A stretch of DNA of 36,169 nucleotides from Flavobacteriales bacterium TMED96 (GTDB taxonomy: Bacteria > Bacteroidota > Bacteroidia > Flavobacteriales > Flavobacteriaceae), in assembly GCA_002171475.2 (NCBI GenBank), contig NHEX02000020.1:30901-67069 (forward strand). The letters run 5' to 3'. Position numbers and translations under genes: made by a program. Shown here piece by piece: positions 1 through 8,726 of the stretch (the stretch's first letter is position 1; every line of letters begins with the position of its first letter). The notes under the pieces are model-generated. The model did not search any database. It saw only the letters and a program-made list of their open reading frames with translations, and was not told the DNA's origin.

Positions 1-680
1 GTATAGTAGTGAACAACCCCTCCAAGTGCATCCGAACCATAACCAACAGATGAAGAACCGTAAATAATTTCTACTCGTTCAAGACTATTGGGATCTACCG
101 TTATGGCATTTTGTAAATGCCCAGATCTAAAAATTCCATTATTCATTCTTACTCCATCAAGTACTAAAAGAACCCGATTTGCCTCAAATCCCCTAATGAC
201 TGGACTTCCACCGCCCCCTTGAGATTTTTGAACTCTAACTGAGGGAGCCAATAACAAAACCTCAGCCCCAGTTGCTGGGGAATTATTAACTATCGATTTT
301 TTTTTAATAATCTCAACCTTTTGAGTGATTTTTTTTGATTGTGAAGCAGTTCTAGCAACTGAAAGCACAATTTCCGATAATTTTTTTTCATTAACATTCA
401 TTTCTATTAAACTAGAATTAGAAAGTATCTCTTCAACAGTAATTTTTTTGTCATCATATCCAATCAAGCTAAAAGTCAAAGTATCTTTTACTGAAAAAAA
501 ATTCAAATCGAAAACCCCATTGTTGTTAGTTGAGGTGTATTTTTTTTTGTTTTCATTAAAGATGTATACGTCATAAAGAGGTTCTTGAGTTAGCATGTCA
601 TTTACTTTTATCAGTTGTGAAATGCCTTTAAATCCACTTAGCAAAAGAAAAATGATTAAAAATACTTTGTGTCTATTCAA
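1..680 (-). CDS. TonB-dependent receptor, 5' part only (gene runs off the window's left edge)
   Basis: Manual minus-strand translation: signal-like N-terminus (NRHKVFLIIFLLLSGFKGISQ), carboxypeptidase-regulatory-like segment, then plug-domain motif (PATGAEVLLLAPSVRVQKSQGGGGSPVIRGFEANRVLLVLDGVRMNNGIFRSGHLQNAITVDPNSLERVEIIYGSSSVGYGSDALGGVVHY). Probable TTG start overlaps the recO stop. Confidence 0.85.
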   Translation of the reverse strand, partial: MNRHKVFLIIFLLLSGFKGISQLIKVNDMLTQEPLYDVYIFNENKKKYTSTNNNGVFDLNFFSVKDTLTFSLIGYDDKKITVEEILSNSSLIEMNVNEKKLSEIVLSVARTASQSKKITQKVEIIKKKSIVNNSPATGAEVLLLAPSVRVQKSQGGGGSPVIRGFEANRVLLVLDGVRMNNGIFRSGHLQNAITVDPNSLERVEIIYGSSSVGYGSDALGGVVHYY

Positions 681-1392
681 AAACTTGATGTAATATATGT
701 AGTGATTTAGGCTGTTTGAAACCTTGAACATGATATTCGATATACTGCAAAAGTATTTTAAGGATTTCATGTTTTTGTACTTGACTAAGTTTTAGCATAA
801 AACAATTATCAAATTTCATGCCTAATAACCTTATTATGACCTTTACAGAACCACCTTCCGCATATAAACCATCCGGTTTTACTTTTTCAAATGAACCATT
901 TTTGAAAGAAAGAAATTTTGAGTTAGACGATTTTAAATGAGGATTAATACCCAAGTACTTTAATAGATTTAAAATAAACATCATATGAAAATTGGATATT
1001 TTGTCATTATTGTCTAACCATTTAAGTGAATTTTCAAGGAAGAAAAATAATTCCTTATTACAAGCTTCTTCCAAAATGCACATATTGAGGATCTCGTTCA
1101 AGAAAAGAATAATTGAACTTTTACGATAATCTAAATATAAGTTTTGGCAATGATTATGGACCTTACAATCAATCAAAAAATTAAATTTTTTCTTTTCCCT
1201 TTTATTGTACTTAATAAAGATTTGAGATAATGGCTGAAAGTGAGAATTTTTGAGTTTTGTTTTAGTTTTTCCCAATATCCCTTTTAAAAAAAAAGACTTT
1301 CTACACTCTAAGTCGGTAAAAACATCGACTATAAGACTAGAATCACTGTATTTTATTTTACGAAGGACAATTCCTTTTGTTGAAATGATCAT
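673..1392 (-). CDS. recO: DNA repair protein RecO
   Basis: 239 aa ORF; N-terminal pattern (MIISTKGIVLRKIKYSDSSLIVDVFTDLECRKSFFLKGI) typical of RecO, C-terminus typical of Bacteroidota RecO; adjacent TonB receptor is a common flavobacterial arrangement. Confidence 0.85.
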   Translation of the reverse strand: MIISTKGIVLRKIKYSDSSLIVDVFTDLECRKSFFLKGILGKTKTKLKNSHFQPLSQIFIKYNKREKKKFNFLIDCKVHNHCQNLYLDYRKSSIILFLNEILNMCILEEACNKELFFFLENSLKWLDNNDKISNFHMMFILNLLKYLGINPHLKSSNSKFLSFKNGSFEKVKPDGLYAEGGSVKVIIRLLGMKFDNCFMLKLSQVQKHEILKILLQYIEYHVQGFKQPKSLHILHQVFE

Positions 1393-1395
1393 TTG

Positions 1396-2736
1396 TTAGA
1401 CAACCCCTTGGGCAATCATAGCGTCAGCAACTTTTACAAAACCTGCAATATTAGCCCCTTTAACGTAATTTATGTAATTCTTTTCAGAACCATATTTTAC
1501 ACAAGAATTATGAATTTCATTCATGATTTCCTTTAATTTAGAATCGACTTCCTCTCTACTCCAATTGTATCTCAATGAATTTTGGGCCATTTCTAATCCA
1601 GAAACGGCTACCCCTCCCGCGTTTGACGCTTTACCTGGGGCAAATAATATTTTTTTTTCAATTAATAAACTTATTGCATCTGATGTTGTAGGCATATTTG
1701 CGCCTTCGCCAACGCAAATACATCCATTTTTAATAAGACTTTTCGCGTCTACTAACTGCAATTCATTTTGAGTAGCACAAGGGAGAGCGATATCGCACCC
1801 AACTCTCCAAGGCGTTCTGTTTTGAAAATATGTGGCAGAGGGAAATTTCTCAGCATATTTACTGATTCTTTCTCTATCAATATTTTTAATTTTCATTAAA
1901 AAATTAAGTTTTTCAGCGTCTATACCATCTTTGTCAAGTATAAAACCCGAAGAATCAGACATCGTAATTACTTTACCTCCAAGGGATGTGACTTTTTCTG
2001 CAGCATATTGGGCAACATTTCCAGAACCCGAAATGGACACTTTTTTATCTTTAAAATTTAGATTTTTTTGTTCTAACATTTTTTCCACAAAATATACTAC
2101 ACCGTAACCAGTTGCTTCAGGCCTAATAAGAGAACCACCCCAACTAACACCTTTCCCTGTTAATACACCAGTAAACTCATTTTTAAGTCTTTTGTATTGT
2201 CCAAAAAGATACCCTATCTCTCTGCTTCCAACACCTATATCACCTGCAGGTATGTCACGATTGGGGCCAATGTGACGAAATAATTCAGTCATAAAGCTCT
2301 GGCAGAATCTCATTACCTCAGTATCAGTTTTGCCCTTTGGATTAAAATCAGATCCACCCTTTCCTCCACCCATGGGCAGGGTGGTTAAGCTGTTTTTGAA
2401 TATTTGTTCAAATGCTAAAAATTTAAGGACACTTAAGTTTACATTTGGATGAAACCTCAACCCTCCTTTATAGGGTCCTATTGCAGAGTTCATTTCAATT
2501 CTATATCCTCTGTTTACTCTAATTTCTTCTTGGTCGTCAATCCATGCCACTCTAAATGAAACAACTCTTTCTGGTTCAACCATTCTAAGGAGTATATTCT
2601 GACCGTAATAGATTTCATTTTGATATATATAAGGAATTACTGTCTCAGCAACTTCAGTTACTGCTTGCATGAATTCAGGTTCATTTTGGTTCCTTTTTCC
2701 AACTTCATCCAAAAAAGATTTAACAATTTTATGCAT
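1396..2736 (-). CDS. gdhA: NADP-specific glutamate dehydrogenase
   Basis: 446 aa ORF with GDH motifs (GPYKGGLRFHPNVNLSVLKFLAFEQIFKNSLTTLPMGGGKGGSDFNPKGK; VSGLEMAQNS). Confidence 0.97.
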   Translation of the reverse strand: MHKIVKSFLDEVGKRNQNEPEFMQAVTEVAETVIPYIYQNEIYYGQNILLRMVEPERVVSFRVAWIDDQEEIRVNRGYRIEMNSAIGPYKGGLRFHPNVNLSVLKFLAFEQIFKNSLTTLPMGGGKGGSDFNPKGKTDTEVMRFCQSFMTELFRHIGPNRDIPAGDIGVGSREIGYLFGQYKRLKNEFTGVLTGKGVSWGGSLIRPEATGYGVVYFVEKMLEQKNLNFKDKKVSISGSGNVAQYAAEKVTSLGGKVITMSDSSGFILDKDGIDAEKLNFLMKIKNIDRERISKYAEKFPSATYFQNRTPWRVGCDIALPCATQNELQLVDAKSLIKNGCICVGEGANMPTTSDAISLLIEKKILFAPGKASNAGGVAVSGLEMAQNSLRYNWSREEVDSKLKEIMNEIHNSCVKYGSEKNYINYVKGANIAGFVKVADAMIAQGVV

Positions 2737-2764
2737 TATAAATTTTACTTTAATTTAAATTAAT

Positions 2765-4126
2765 TTATTCAAATAAGTGAGTTATAAGACTGTCAATTTT
2801 ATCTAATCCTAAAATTTTAACATGTTTTAGTTGAGTAAAATCTTTTTTAAAATTCGAAGTTACAAATACTTGATAACCAAGTTTTTTAGCCTCACTAATT
2901 CTCTTTTCTAACTTTTGCACAGGCCTAAGTTCACCTGATAGACCAATCTCAGAAGCAAAACAGATTTTATCATTTAAAGGAGTATCATGATAACTTGACA
3001 AAATTGCTGAAACTATAGCGAGATCTAAAGAGGGATCTTCGCTTTTAACCCCTCCAGTTATATTCAAAAAAACATCTTTATTAGATAATTGAACTCCAGC
3101 TCTTTTTTCCAGTACCGCAAGAAGCATATTTAATCTTTTAGAATTGAACCCAGTTGAACTTCTTTGAGGTGTACCGTAAACTGCTGAACTAACTAGTGCT
3201 TGTACCTCTAAAGTTAAAGGCCTGATCCCTTCCATTGACATTCCTATTGCGTGCCCACTCATTTCGCTTCTATTTTGAGTCAAAAAAATTTCGTTAGGGT
3301 TTTTAACTTCCCTAAGCCCTGAGGACAACATTTCATAAATTCCTATCTCACTTGTTGAGCCAAATCGATTTTTTTTAGCTCTTAATATTCTATAAGAGTG
3401 ATTATTGTCCCCTTCAAAACTCATAACTACATCAACCATGTGTTCTAAAACTTTTGGGCCAGCTATGTTTCCATCTTTTGTTAAATGCCCTATTAATATT
3501 ACAGCTGAACCAGTATTTTTCGCATATTTAATAAGTTCACTTGAGCATTCTCTAATTTGAATTACGCTTCCAGGTGATCCATCGATCATTTTAGAATGTA
3601 ATGTCTGAATTGAGTCAATTATCAATATTTCAGGATTAACCTCTTTAATTCTCTCAAAAATATTATCTGTTTCTGTCTCACTCAAAATATAAGTTTGCCC
3701 TATTCCTTTGCCAATTCTTTCTGAACGAACTTTTATCTGACGTAAACTTTCTTCTCCAGATACATATAATACTCTTTTATCAAACTTCATTGAAATTTGA
3801 AGCAACAAAGTAGATTTACCTATTCCTGGCTCACCACTTATTAAACTAACTGAGCCGGGGACAAGGCCACCCCCTAGAACGTTATTCCATTCATCATCTA
3901 TAACAACCAGCCTTGTTTCACTTTCAGAATCAATTTCACTCATCCGAAGAGGAATATTTTCTTTTTTAAAATAATTTCCAAATTCAGTTTGAGATTTGGC
4001 TTTTATCGAACTTACCTTTTTTTCTTTCAGAGAATTCCACTCTTTACAATACTTACACTGACCGTGCCATTTTGCATGTTCATTACCACAATTTTTACAA
4101 TAAAAGACAACTTTTTCTTTATTCAT
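2765..4126 (-). CDS. radA: DNA repair protein RadA
   Basis: 453 aa ORF; N-terminal Cys4 zinc finger (YCKNCGNEHAKWHGQCKYCKEWN), Walker A GEPGIGKSTLL, RadA KNRFGSTSEIG motif, Lon-like C-terminal domain. Confidence 0.97.
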   Translation of the reverse strand: MNKEKVVFYCKNCGNEHAKWHGQCKYCKEWNSLKEKKVSSIKAKSQTEFGNYFKKENIPLRMSEIDSESETRLVVIDDEWNNVLGGGLVPGSVSLISGEPGIGKSTLLLQISMKFDKRVLYVSGEESLRQIKVRSERIGKGIGQTYILSETETDNIFERIKEVNPEILIIDSIQTLHSKMIDGSPGSVIQIRECSSELIKYAKNTGSAVILIGHLTKDGNIAGPKVLEHMVDVVMSFEGDNNHSYRILRAKKNRFGSTSEIGIYEMLSSGLREVKNPNEIFLTQNRSEMSGHAIGMSMEGIRPLTLEVQALVSSAVYGTPQRSSTGFNSKRLNMLLAVLEKRAGVQLSNKDVFLNITGGVKSEDPSLDLAIVSAILSSYHDTPLNDKICFASEIGLSGELRPVQKLEKRISEAKKLGYQVFVTSNFKKDFTQLKHVKILGLDKIDSLITHLFE

Positions 4127-4148
4127 ATTTAAACAAAATTAGTCAAGT

Positions 4149-5133
4149 TTACATAGAATGAGATTTATGTTTTTTCTTATTAACAATCGGAAGAAGCACA
4201 AAAGACATAAGACCGAATAATATAACTATAATTGTTTGAGATGTCCACAATATCCAACCAAATGCTAAACTTGTTTCTAACGGTAATCCATAAAAGCTTA
4301 AAGCCATAGAGATCGAAAGTGGATAAACCCCAATCCCACCATTTGTAGTTGTTATTGAAATAGCACCAAAAATAAATGAAATTAAAAGTGATTTGAAATC
4401 CAATAATTCAGTTCCAGATATACTAAATTTCATTACATAAAAAGCCAATAAATAAATAGACCAAATAAAAATTGTGTGTGCTATATAGTAAATTCTATTT
4501 TGCATATTTATAATTGAAGTAAAACCAGCACTGATTCCTTTAATAAAAGCATAAAACTTTTGAACTAATCCTTTTTTGAAAACTTTTATTAAAATCAGAG
4601 TCGACAATAAAAAAAATAATACTGTCAAAAAAAGCTTATAGTTATTTAAATAAAGACCTGCTTTTTCCTTTATTACAGGAAGTAAAATGTCAGTTTCTAA
4701 AAATAAAAACAAAAAAATTAGAAAAAATAATATTATTAAATCCACGACTCTTTCAGCCAATATTGTTCCTAACCCCTTGTCAAAGGGTATTGATTCATAT
4801 GTTTGCATAACAGTGGCTCTTAATATTTCTCCTGAGCGCGGAATTCCTAAATTTGCTAAATAAGAAATAAAAATTGATAAAACATTATTGACAAACTTGG
4901 GATAATAACCCAAAGAATTAAGAACATAATTCCATCTGTAAGCTCTAGAAAGGTGGCTAAAAATACCCAAAAATACTGATAAAAATATATATTTTATTTT
5001 TGCGTCTTTTAGTGATTTATATATTTCACTTCTCTCTTCTTCATTTGTGTAGTAGAAAGACAAATAAATAAAAAAAAAAACCTATCAATGGAGGTGTAAC
5101 TATTTGAAGTATTTTTTTAAATAATTTAAACAT
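4149..5133 (-). pseudogene. Lysylphosphatidylglycerol synthase TM / UPF0104-type flippase with an apparent frameshift in a T11 run (5070-5080)
   Basis: 304 aa ORF (4149-5063) is a multi-TM protein with HLSRAYRWNYVLNSLGY. The track start is a TTG, and an in-frame TAG lies just upstream. An ATG at 5133 overlapping the panC stop (TAATG) encodes MFKLFKKILQIVTPPLIGFFF, one nucleotide out of frame, and joins only if the T11 run loses 1 nt or gains 2. Could be an assembly error rather than a true pseudogene. Confidence 0.7.
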
Positions 5134-5993
5134 TAGTTCAGTGCAATATTGTCAATAAGCCTAACACCTTGAACCTTTACACAAATAAATGCTCTTATTT
5201 TTATTTTAGGATTAAAGGATTCGAGCTCTTTTAATGAACAGCTTTCTGCAATATAAAAGTATTCAAGATTAAAATGTTCGTTAAATAAAAATAGCTTGTT
5301 AATGAAATCTTTTATTTTGTCGAAACCGCTTTTTGTAACCATTCTCTTCACAATGCATAAAGATTCATATATTATTTTTGCATCAAATCTTGATTCCTTG
5401 TCTAATAAAATATTTCTAGAGCTCATTGCCAACCCATTTTTCTCCCGCACCGTTGGGATAGTTTCAATTTTAACTTTCAACTTATATTTCTTGATTAATT
5501 TCTTTATTACCAAGATTTGTTGGTAATCTTTTTCACCAAAAAATGCATAATCTGGCGAAAACTTTTCAAACAGTCTTTTGACTATAGTAGCAACACCCTG
5601 GAAATGACCTTTTCTGTGTTTTCCTTCAATTAATTTATCAACTCCATCTAAATCGAAAATTTCTGCTTTAGCTGGAGCTGTATATAAATCTGATTCACTT
5701 GGTGTGTAAATAATGGCACTTGGATTAGTTTTTCTTATTGTTTCAACATCTTTTCTGATCGATTGAGGATAGTTAGCAAAATCAATTTTGTTGCTAAATT
5801 GGGTGGGATTAACAAAAATTGAAACGATAGTTTTATCACAGTTTAATGAACATTTTTCAATAAGCTTTAAATGTCCTTTGTGTAATGATCCCATTGTCGG
5901 GACTAACCCAAGGTTTTCATAGCCCGTTGTTTTTAATAGTTTTAGAATTTCTGAGGAATGATTAAAATTTCTCAATTTTAGCTTTTTTATCAT
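5133..5993 (-). CDS. panC: Pantoate--beta-alanine ligase (pantothenate synthetase)
   Basis: LVPTMGSLHKGHLKLI, IFVNPTQFSN, HFQGVATIVKRLFEKFSPDYAFFGEKDYQQ motifs. Track ORF extends to 6020 with a TTG start; the ATG at 5993 (MIKKLKLRNF) is more likely. Confidence 0.95.
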   Translation of the reverse strand: MIKKLKLRNFNHSSEILKLLKTTGYENLGLVPTMGSLHKGHLKLIEKCSLNCDKTIVSIFVNPTQFSNKIDFANYPQSIRKDVETIRKTNPSAIIYTPSESDLYTAPAKAEIFDLDGVDKLIEGKHRKGHFQGVATIVKRLFEKFSPDYAFFGEKDYQQILVIKKLIKKYKLKVKIETIPTVREKNGLAMSSRNILLDKESRFDAKIIYESLCIVKRMVTKSGFDKIKDFINKLFLFNEHFNLEYFYIAESCSLKELESFNPKIKIRAFICVKVQGVRLIDNIALN

Positions 5994-6034
5994 TCTAAAT
6001 TTAATCTTTTTTGAGTTCAAGAAAAGATTTTTTG

Positions 6035-6042
6035 TAATTTTG
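6035..6042 (+). promoter_or_regulatory. Putative Bacteroidota -7 box (TAATTTTG, matches TAnnTTTG)
   Basis: Exact match to the -7 consensus 29 bp before the ATG at 6071; a TTG at 6011-6013 is a possible -33 element. Confidence 0.5.
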
Positions 6043-6070
6043 CTAAACTTTTTCTTAACTACTTAGCTTT

Positions 6071-6871
6071 ATGCACGAAAAGAATACACTTGTAGTTTCT
6101 TCAGAGGTTGTTCCATATCTTCCTGAGACTATACTTTCCAAAAGTTCCTTTAGGGTTCCTAAGGAAATTAATGAAATAGGTGGACAAACTAGAATTTTTA
6201 TGCCAAAGTATGGTTTAATTAATGAGAGACGTCATCAATTACATGAGGTAATCAGACTTTCTGGAATGAACCTGGTAATAAATGATATTGATATGCCACT
6301 CATAATTAAAGTCGCTTCTATTCCAAAGGAACGAATGCAGGTTTATTTCATAGACAACGAGGATTACTTTAAACGAAAGCAAATGTTATTTGATACAAAA
6401 GGTAAAGGCTTTAAAGATAACGATGAGAGAATGATTTTTTTTACCAAAGGCGTCTTAGAAACAGTAAAAAAATTAAATTGGTCTCCTGATATAATTAATT
6501 GTCATGGTTGGTTTACATCGTTATTTCCCCTGTATATGAAAACTTATTATAAAAATGACCCAATTTTCAGAAAAAGTAAAATTGTTACCTCCATTTATGG
6601 GAATGACATGGGTGAAACTCTAAATAAAAACCTTAAAGAAAAAATTAAGCTTGATGATATCGATGTAGACTTAGATTTGATTAAAAAACCAGATTATAAC
6701 TCATTGTTGTCTCTCGCTTTAGACTACTCAGATGGAGCAATAACTTATACTGATAATCTGAGTTCAGATTTAGTCAATAAGCTTAAAAGACTTGAGAGCC
6801 CGGTGTTAGATTTTGATAATGCCAAAAAAGCAAATGGGCATACCGAATTTCTCAAAAAATACTTTTTGTAA
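6071..6871 (+). CDS. Glycogen/starch synthase family protein, short form (GT5 N-terminal domain only)
   Basis: 266 aa; VVSSEVVPYLPET...IGGQTRIFMPKYGLINERRHQLHEVIRLSG and NCHGWFTSLFPLYMKTYY resemble the GT5 N-terminal domain; no second Rossmann domain. Confidence 0.8.
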   Translation: MHEKNTLVVSSEVVPYLPETILSKSSFRVPKEINEIGGQTRIFMPKYGLINERRHQLHEVIRLSGMNLVINDIDMPLIIKVASIPKERMQVYFIDNEDYFKRKQMLFDTKGKGFKDNDERMIFFTKGVLETVKKLNWSPDIINCHGWFTSLFPLYMKTYYKNDPIFRKSKIVTSIYGNDMGETLNKNLKEKIKLDDIDVDLDLIKKPDYNSLLSLALDYSDGAITYTDNLSSDLVNKLKRLESPVLDFDNAKKANGHTEFLKKYFL

Positions 6872-6881
6872 TTTTTAGTTG

Positions 6882-8690
6882 ATGAAACACCTCAATGTTC
6901 TCCTTCTTCTAATCTTAATTTTAAATTTTTCTTGCAACGAGGATTACAACTCGGTTGGTATAGATTTAGTTTCCACATCTGATTTTAAAGTTATAACAGA
7001 ATATTTTCCCGTCTACTCTAAAACTGACTCGATTGCTGATTTACAGTCAGACAGGCAGGTATATATGCATCTCGGCCAATTTACCCTTCCCTTTTTTGGA
7101 ATGAGTTCAGCAAATTTTACAACACAAATTAATATTCCACCAAATAGTATTTTTGGGAATTTCTCTCAAGCCCGTGAAGTAGCAGGAGACCCAAACAATT
7201 CAAAGGTAATAGAAGAAAATGAGAGAGTTAAGGATGTATTTCTTGAAATACCTTTCATATTTGATCAAAGGGATTCAGACAATGATGGAGTGATAGACCC
7301 GTTTGATATAGACCCGAATGATCCAAATAGTGATTCAGATGGGGATGGTGTGACAGACATAGAGGAACGGAGGAACGGGACAAATCCACTTGATTCTGAT
7401 TCAGATGGGGATGGTATTTCCGATTTAACAGACACAGATAACAGTTCATACGATAGTCAAAACAAAGTATATAGCGTTGATTCTATCTATGGAAATAAAA
7501 GTACTCAATTCAATTTCAAAGTAACTGAGTTAACATATTTTTTTAATGATTTAGATCCAGATGATAATTTTGAAAGCATTAAGCCTTATTACTCTAAAAG
7601 AGATTATTATGAAGAGGGTTTTGTGGGTAGAGTGCTAGCTGACCATCCTTATCAGTTAGATTTTAATGAATTAAGGTACAATTACAAAGAAGATGATCCC
7701 GAAACGGAGAGCGTCAACGAGACTGAACTTGTTGAAACAAGACTAACTCCTCGGATCAGAATTCCGTTAGATAATTCTTTTTTTCAAGAAAAAATACTGG
7801 ACATGGAAGGTACTGATGCTTTAGAAAATGCTAATAATTTTCATAATCACATAAAGTCAATAAATTTTAGAATTTCCAACTCAAATGAGGATATTTATAT
7901 GCTATTAAATATGACTGGAGCGTCAATTAAGGTAAATTATAATTTTGATTTGGTCAATGATAATGGCACTCAAAATGTTTTGACAGATGACACTATTGAA
8001 GAAGGAGAAAGGGTTTTGGAATTGCCAATTGGTGGTGTAAAAATTAATCATTTTAAAAATCATATAGTAACAGAAAACAACCTTTCATCAGGTAAAATCT
8101 ATCTTAAAGGGGGGTTAGGCACAAGATCAATTATAAATCTTTTTGATAAAGCAGGGGATTCCGAAGTTATTGAAGAGTTAAGAAAAAAAAATAATATTTT
8201 AATCAATGAGGCCAGCTTAATTTTATACGTTGACCCATTATTTACCCAAAATTGGAATAGTGAAAGTTTAATTGCAGAGAGACTATATATATATAAAACC
8301 ATAGATAACCTTCCTCTTTCAGATTATTTTTCTGACCCAACTAGCAGTCAAACTGATCCTACTCTAAATAAAATTATCCATGGTGGAAAATTAGAGTATA
8401 AGAATAATAAACCCTACAGATATAAAATAAATATTACTGAACACGTTACTGATTTAATAAATCTAAATGATGGGATATATTCAGAAAATATTCCACTTTC
8501 ATTAGTGGTCACCTCAGACGTTTCGTTTATAAGATCTAGAAAAGCAATTCTGAAAAATGGCATTAATAAAATTTCAATACCTGAAGGATCAATATATAAC
8601 CCCTTAGGAACAGTAATTTTAAATGAAAATCCCCCAGAAGGATTAAACGAAAAAAAACTAGTTTTAGAAATGAATTATACCGAATTTTAA
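6882..8690 (+). CDS. DUF4270-type lipoprotein with a thrombospondin type 3-like Asp-rich insert
   Basis: Lipobox MKHLNVLLLLILILNFSC; follows the glycogen-synthase-like gene as in many Flavobacteriia; insert DSDNDGVIDPFDIDPNDPNSDSDGDGVTDIEERRNGTNPLDSDSDGDGISDLTDTDN. ATG at 6882 preferred over the TTG at 6879. Confidence 0.8.
   Translation: MKHLNVLLLLILILNFSCNEDYNSVGIDLVSTSDFKVITEYFPVYSKTDSIADLQSDRQVYMHLGQFTLPFFGMSSANFTTQINIPPNSIFGNFSQAREVAGDPNNSKVIEENERVKDVFLEIPFIFDQRDSDNDGVIDPFDIDPNDPNSDSDGDGVTDIEERRNGTNPLDSDSDGDGISDLTDTDNSSYDSQNKVYSVDSIYGNKSTQFNFKVTELTYFFNDLDPDDNFESIKPYYSKRDYYEEGFVGRVLADHPYQLDFNELRYNYKEDDPETESVNETELVETRLTPRIRIPLDNSFFQEKILDMEGTDALENANNFHNHIKSINFRISNSNEDIYMLLNMTGASIKVNYNFDLVNDNGTQNVLTDDTIEEGERVLELPIGGVKINHFKNHIVTENNLSSGKIYLKGGLGTRSIINLFDKAGDSEVIEELRKKNNILINEASLILYVDPLFTQNWNSESLIAERLYIYKTIDNLPLSDYFSDPTSSQTDPTLNKIIHGGKLEYKNNKPYRYKINITEHVTDLINLNDGIYSENIPLSLVVTSDVSFIRSRKAILKNGINKISIPEGSIYNPLGTVILNENPPEGLNEKKLVLEMNYTEF
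7255..7446 (+). repeat. TSP3-like Ca2+-binding repeat segment inside the DUF4270 gene
   Basis: Asp-rich D-x-D-x-D-G repeats. At DNA level the 18-mer GATTCAGATGGGGATGGT occurs at 7332-7349 and 7398-7415, with an 8-bp tandem AGGAACGG x2 at 7363-7378. Confidence 0.75.
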
Positions 8691-8726
8691 AATTCAATCA
8701 AAGGTTTAATTTAACAATATAAAAAG

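Noticed and set aside
325-576. 83-aa plus-strand ORF
   Set aside because: Antisense to the well-supported TonB-dependent receptor N-terminus; low-complexity, no recognisable motif.
1523-2107. Plus-strand ORFs 1523-1771 and 1832-2107
   Set aside because: Antisense shadows of gdhA, which has unmistakable GDH motifs.
7332-7415. 18-bp exact repeat considered as a CRISPR or mobile-element signature
   Set aside because: Only two copies, in frame within a protein repeat; explained by TSP3 coding repeats.
7255-7449. 64-aa minus-strand His/Leu/Ser-rich ORF
   Set aside because: Complement of the Asp-rich TSP3 repeat codons in the DUF4270 gene; composition explained by the antisense strand.
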